Below are positions 60,642-64,000 of a DNA stretch of 64,000 bases, in pieces; the first letter of the stretch is position 1; every line of letters begins with the position of its first letter. The notes under the pieces were generated by a model. It did not search any database. It worked only from the letters and a program-made list of their open reading frames with translations, and was not told the origin of the DNA. The DNA comes from an uncultured Roseburia sp. GTDB lineage: Bacteria; Bacillota; Clostridia; Lachnospirales; Lachnospiraceae. Position numbers and translations under genes: made by a program. The stretch is taken from contig CANONN010000003.1 of NCBI GenBank assembly GCA_947567625.1, forward strand, positions 1 to 64,000, read 5' to 3'.

Positions 60642-62104
60642 TATGCTTCATCCTTTTGTAAGAGGGAGATTCCCATTCTAATCCGCTTAAGGGACTCCTC
60701 CTTGCCGAGAATTTCCATAAGCTCCGTGGCTCCGCCCGGCGTCATCTGCTTCCCGGAAACCGCGGTGCGCACCGGCCACATCACATAGCCGTTTTTCACG
60801 CCCTTTTCCTGCACATAACCGGTAAGAAGCGCATAGAGCGCATCGTTGCTGTAATCCTCCTGCGCCTCTAAGAGCGGCAGAAGATCGTTTAGCACCGTGA
60901 GCGAAGTCTCCTCCGTCGTCTTCATCTTCTTATGGGCGTACATGGAAGTATCGTACTTTGGCAGCGACGCAAAGAAGTCGATGTGACCGGCGATATCGGG
61001 AAATACCTCGATGCGCGTCTTAACCATGGCCGCAATCTTTCTAAGATCGAGATCGCTTGGAATGACCTCTTTTATATAAGGCTCGGCCATCTCATAAAAT
61101 GCCTCAAAGTCCATCGCTTTGATGTATTCCCCGTTCATCCACTTAAGCTTGCCATAATCAAAAACTGCCGGTGATTTGCTGATCCTGTGGTAATCAAACT
61201 CCTGCACCAGCTCCTCGAGCGAAAAGATCTCACGGTTGTCCTCCGGGCTCCAGCCAAGGAGCGCGATATAATTGACCACGGCTTCGGCCAAAAAGCCCTG
61301 CTCCAACAGATCTTCAAATGAGGAGTGGCCGCTACGCTTGGACAGCTTTTTGTGGTTTTCGTCGGTAATTAACGGCAGGTGGATATAAACCGGAGACTGC
61401 CAGCCAAACGCGTCATAGAGCCTCTGGTATTTGGGGGAAGAGGAGAGATATTCGTTGCCCCGAACCACATGCGTGATATGCATGGTATGGTCGTCCACCA
61501 CATTGGCAAAATTGTAGGTCGGATAGCCGTCGGATTTGATGAGTATCATGTCATCGAGCTCTGCGTTCTCCACCGTGATATCTCCGTAGAGCTCGTCATG
61601 AAATGTCGTTGTCCCCTCGTTCGGTATATTCTGACGGATGACAAACGGCGTGCCTGCGGCAAGCTTAGCCTCCACCTCTTCCCTGCCAAGGCCAAGACAG
61701 TGCTTATCGTAGATCATGATCTCTTTGCCGTCCACCACTTCGGTGCGCAAAGACTCCAGGCGTTCCTTATCGCAGAAGCAATAATATGCCTCGCCTTTCT
61801 CGATCAGCTCTTTGGCATACTGCATGTAGATTCCCGTCTTTACGCGCTCACTCTGCACATAAGGACCGTATCCGCCGTCCTTGTCCGGTCCCTCGTCATG
61901 GCAAAGACCGGTCTTTGCCATAGTACGGCGAATGATATCGACCGCCCCCTCCATCAGTCGCTCCTGGTCGGTATCTTCAATGCGCAGCATAAAGTCCCCG
62001 CCGTCGTGTTTTGCAATCAGATACTCATACAATGCAGAACGCAAATTTCCCACATGCATTCTGCCGGTAGGGCTCGGCGCAAATCTTGTTCGTATTTTAC
62101 TCAT
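60641..62104 (-). CDS. gltX: glutamate-tRNA ligase
   Basis: GltX charges tRNA-Glu and in bacteria without GlnRS also tRNA-Gln. The HIGH-type motif is [21 protein letters not shown] and the KMSKS-type motif HKKLSKRSG. The stretch [13 protein letters not shown] is typical of class I GltX. At 487 residues it is full length. AAGGAG precedes the ATG. It lies between the receptor gene and the helicase gene. Confidence 0.95.
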   Translation of the reverse strand: MSKIRTRFAPSPTGRMHVGNLRSALYEYLIAKHDGGDFMLRIEDTDQERLMEGAVDIIRRTMAKTGLCHDEGPDKDGGYGPYVQSERVKTGIYMQYAKELIEKGEAYYCFCDKERLESLRTEVVDGKEIMIYDKHCLGLGREEVEAKLAAGTPFVIRQNIPNEGTTTFHDELYGDITVENAELDDMILIKSDGYPTYNFANVVDDHTMHITHVVRGNEYLSSSPKYQRLYDAFGWQSPVYIHLPLITDENHKKLSKRSGHSSFEDLLEQGFLAEAVVNYIALLGWSPEDNREIFSLEELVQEFDYHRISKSPAVFDYGKLKWMNGEYIKAMDFEAFYEMAEPYIKEVIPSDLDLRKIAAMVKTRIEVFPDIAGHIDFFASLPKYDTSMYAHKKMKTTEETSLTVLNDLLPLLEAQEDYSNDALYALLTGYVQEKGVKNGYVMWPVRTAVSGKQMTPGGATELMEILGKEESLKRIRMGISLLQKDEA

Positions 62105-62147
62105 TCTAAACTCTAATCTCCTTCTAATTTATGGGGTTCTTTTCAAC

Positions 62148-63881
62148 CTATAGCTTGGTGAAAATAGCCGTCTCTTTCTTTAAGTCTCCCGCAATCTCAA
62201 AATTTTCATCCATGCGCTTGGAAATATTGTCCATATCGGAAACCAGCTCCTGGGTGCTGTCCGCCGCGTTTGCGACGCCGTTGACGCCCTCCTCGATGGC
62301 ATGGGCAATCGTGTTGATGGCCGCCGCAATCTCGCCCATCGTTTCCTTCAAAGAATCCGTCTTGTTCTCAAACTCGTCCATACTGCGCTCAATGACAGAC
62401 GCTTTTTTCTTATACTCGCTGCCCGACTCTACAAACGTCTCAAATTCCGGCAATATCGCGTCGTTCATATACTGTACCAGGCCGTTGGCATGCTCCGCCA
62501 GGTTATGTACGGCGCTGATGACAATTTTATTGATCTGCTGGATATGGTTGGCAGCCTCCTGGCTGGCCGACGCCAGCTGGCTGATCTCCGTCGCCACTAC
62601 GGCAAAACCGCGCCCTGCGTCCCCGGCTCTGGCCGCCTCGATGGAAGCGTTAAGCGCCAGCAGGTTCGTCTGGCTGGCAATATTTAAAATATCCTCGGTC
62701 AGGTTATTGACCTGGTTGACACTGTTGCTCTCCTCGATTGCCTTGTTTAAAACGGCGAGAATCTCATTGACTTTCATGCTCGTGGACTCCATATTGGCGC
62801 GGGCCGACGCCTCTAAGAGATCCGCGTGTTCTTTCATTTCTTTGGTATAGTTGCTGATATCTGTCGTGCGGTCCGCGATCACATCCACCTCCTGCTTGAC
62901 CGCCTCCGTGTTTTGGTTGATCACCGCGACATTGCCCGACATCTCCTCCATCGTCGCCGAAAGCTCCTGCGTCAGCGCCGACAAATCCGAAACGCTGCCG
63001 TTGGAGGTCATGACGCTGTCACGCACCTCGTTTACCACCTGTTCCATACGGTTGGAATTGTTGATGATAATCTTAAAGATATCCTGCAGCTTTCCCATAA
63101 ACAGATTGATACCGCTGCCGACGGCCGCAACTTCCCGGTTGGAAAGAATCGTCACCCTCCTCGTCAAGTCGCCCTCGCGATTGTCAATATCCTTAATGAT
63201 TCCTGTGATCTCTCTCTCCGTCTTTGTCAACGGCTGTATCACAAATCCAAGTACGCTGAGCAGCGCCGCAATCAGCGCCACGACACAGACAACGATCGTG
63301 ATCACCGTAAACATGAGCGAATTGGCGTACACCTTGGACAGCTGTCCTTTCGCGCTGTCCGCCCGCTCATTTATCTTATCCTGTATCTGGGCAATACTGT
63401 CCTCCATGGCCTTGGCATATTCGGAGATGGCACCGTTTGCAAGGGCATACGCCTCCTCGCTCTTGCCCGCCGCCGAGTATGCCATCAGATTGGCAATCTC
63501 GTACTTCATTCCCTCATATCCGGCCACCAATTGGTCATACGCGCCTTGATTTTCCCCGATCACATATTTTTGAAACTGTTCCAGGTATTCCTCCAATACC
63601 GCCTCTTCCTGCCGTATACTGTCTACAAGTGAGATCATCGAATTCAGATCTGTCGATACAATATGTGACAGGCCCAGCTTGTGAATCGACTGCGTCTCTT
63701 TTTGTATATTGGCCAGCTCCGCAATGCAGCTCATATAGCCGTTGGCGATCTGGTTGGCATTTGCGTTGACGCTGCGCACATTGCGGACCGCCAGAATATT
63801 GGAAAAGATACTGACAATGCCCAAGATAAACACCGGCAGCAAAATAATAATCTTTGTACTGATACGTCCCTGCTTTTTCAT
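62148..63881 (-). CDS. methyl-accepting chemotaxis protein
   Basis: This receptor has an N-terminal membrane helix (about residues 10-32), a four-helix-bundle type extracellular domain (33-180) and a second helix (about 190-212). A HAMP domain follows, then a methyl-accepting domain with the hairpin tip [34 protein letters not shown] start at ATG 63881 ([10 protein letters not shown]), with GGAGG seven bases upstream; the upstream open frame lacks a site. A GC hairpin (GCTGCGGC/GCCGCGGC) directly precedes that site. The ligand is not predictable. At 577 residues it is a standard class receptor. Confidence 0.94.
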   Translation of the reverse strand: MKKQGRISTKIIILLPVFILGIVSIFSNILAVRNVRSVNANANQIANGYMSCIAELANIQKETQSIHKLGLSHIVSTDLNSMISLVDSIRQEEAVLEEYLEQFQKYVIGENQGAYDQLVAGYEGMKYEIANLMAYSAAGKSEEAYALANGAISEYAKAMEDSIAQIQDKINERADSAKGQLSKVYANSLMFTVITIVVCVVALIAALLSVLGFVIQPLTKTEREITGIIKDIDNREGDLTRRVTILSNREVAAVGSGINLFMGKLQDIFKIIINNSNRMEQVVNEVRDSVMTSNGSVSDLSALTQELSATMEEMSGNVAVINQNTEAVKQEVDVIADRTTDISNYTKEMKEHADLLEASARANMESTSMKVNEILAVLNKAIEESNSVNQVNNLTEDILNIASQTNLLALNASIEAARAGDAGRGFAVVATEISQLASASQEAANHIQQINKIVISAVHNLAEHANGLVQYMNDAILPEFETFVESGSEYKKKASVIERSMDEFENKTDSLKETMGEIAAAINTIAHAIEEGVNGVANAADSTQELVSDMDNISKRMDENFEIAGDLKKETAIFTKL

Positions 63882-63928
63882 CCCTGTACCTCCATGCCGC
63901 GGCCCTGCCGCAGCCAACATCCGCGCCC

Positions 63929-64000
63929 CTACTGCACGGTAGAAGCCGTGACCCCCGTCACCAGCTCATCCATCAGCTCCTGCAGATCTTTGCCGTCAGG
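63929..64000 (-). CDS. C-terminal end of a gene cut by the right edge
   Basis: The last 23 codons before the stop at 63931-63929 read [20 protein letters not shown] followed by TVQ, a plausible helical C-terminus. The window contains no start. The gene lies 48 bases upstream of the receptor and is probably co-transcribed. The family cannot be assigned from this fragment. Confidence 0.5.
   Translation of the reverse strand, partial: PDGKDLQELMDELVTGVTASTVQ

Overview
The window looks like a chromosomal segment of a motile, spore-forming anaerobe of the Clostridia, most likely Lachnospiraceae. The evidence is a complete six-gene Rnf complex in the order C-D-G-E-A-B, CodY, a SigK-type sporulation sigma factor, a Gram-positive fla/che operon with FliY, CheC, CheD, CheB and a SwrB-like protein, and the cmk-ispH-S1 gene group. 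No phage, insertion sequence, CRISPR array, tRNA or rRNA was seen. Gene density is high and almost everything is on the minus strand. Only two complete genes, a YprB-like nuclease and a DUF1292 protein, are on the plus strand.

Layout. Positions 1-793 hold a metallo-beta-lactamase-fold hydrolase cut by the window edge. Positions 1053-6249 hold the rnf operon, divergent from a YprB-like nuclease gene (6596-7714). Positions 7815-14090 hold a minus-strand group read as rpiR-type regulator, BaiN/HI0933-type flavoprotein, cmk, ispH, S1 protein and cheR. Positions 14177-47466 are one continuous flagellar and chemotaxis locus. It runs from flgB-flgC-fliE-fliF through hook genes to flgE, where there is a terminator. 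It continues with motA-motB-fliL-fliM-fliY-cheY, the export genes, flhF-flhG, a PilZ protein, cheB-A-W-C-D, sigD and accessory genes, and ends at a terminator near 14150. Positions 47685-53449 hold codY, topA, dprA and yifB, the same neighbourhood as the codY/flgB junction of Bacillus subtilis but without trmFO, xerC and hslVU. Then come sigK, trpS, a DUF5662 gene, a glycogen-debranching-like GH13 gene that has lost its catalytic residues, DUF1292, a UvrD-type helicase, gltX, a methyl-accepting chemotaxis protein and the last 23 codons of another gene.

The flagellar genes supply basal body, export apparatus, hook assembly, stator and switch. The che genes and the receptor at the right end supply the signalling, with CheR encoded separately near 8 kb. 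CodY, encoded directly upstream of flgB, may tie motility to nutrient status. The Rnf complex couples ferredoxin oxidation and NAD reduction to an ion gradient that could power the stators.

The most interesting non-coding signal is a set of structured leader elements. Two copies (1851-1982 and 13028-13173) sit between unrelated co-directional genes. They share a conserved skeleton, have different but self-complementary hairpin arms, and show a possible covarying pseudoknot. Both end in CGGAATGGAG, which supplies the ribosome binding site. Two further genes (YprB-like and dprA) share a different leader tail, a small GC hairpin followed by GGAATGAGAGGA. Two other intergenic regions (852-1022 and 58189-58386) are arrays of perfect hairpins. 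All comparisons were made by eye, without alignment or folding software.
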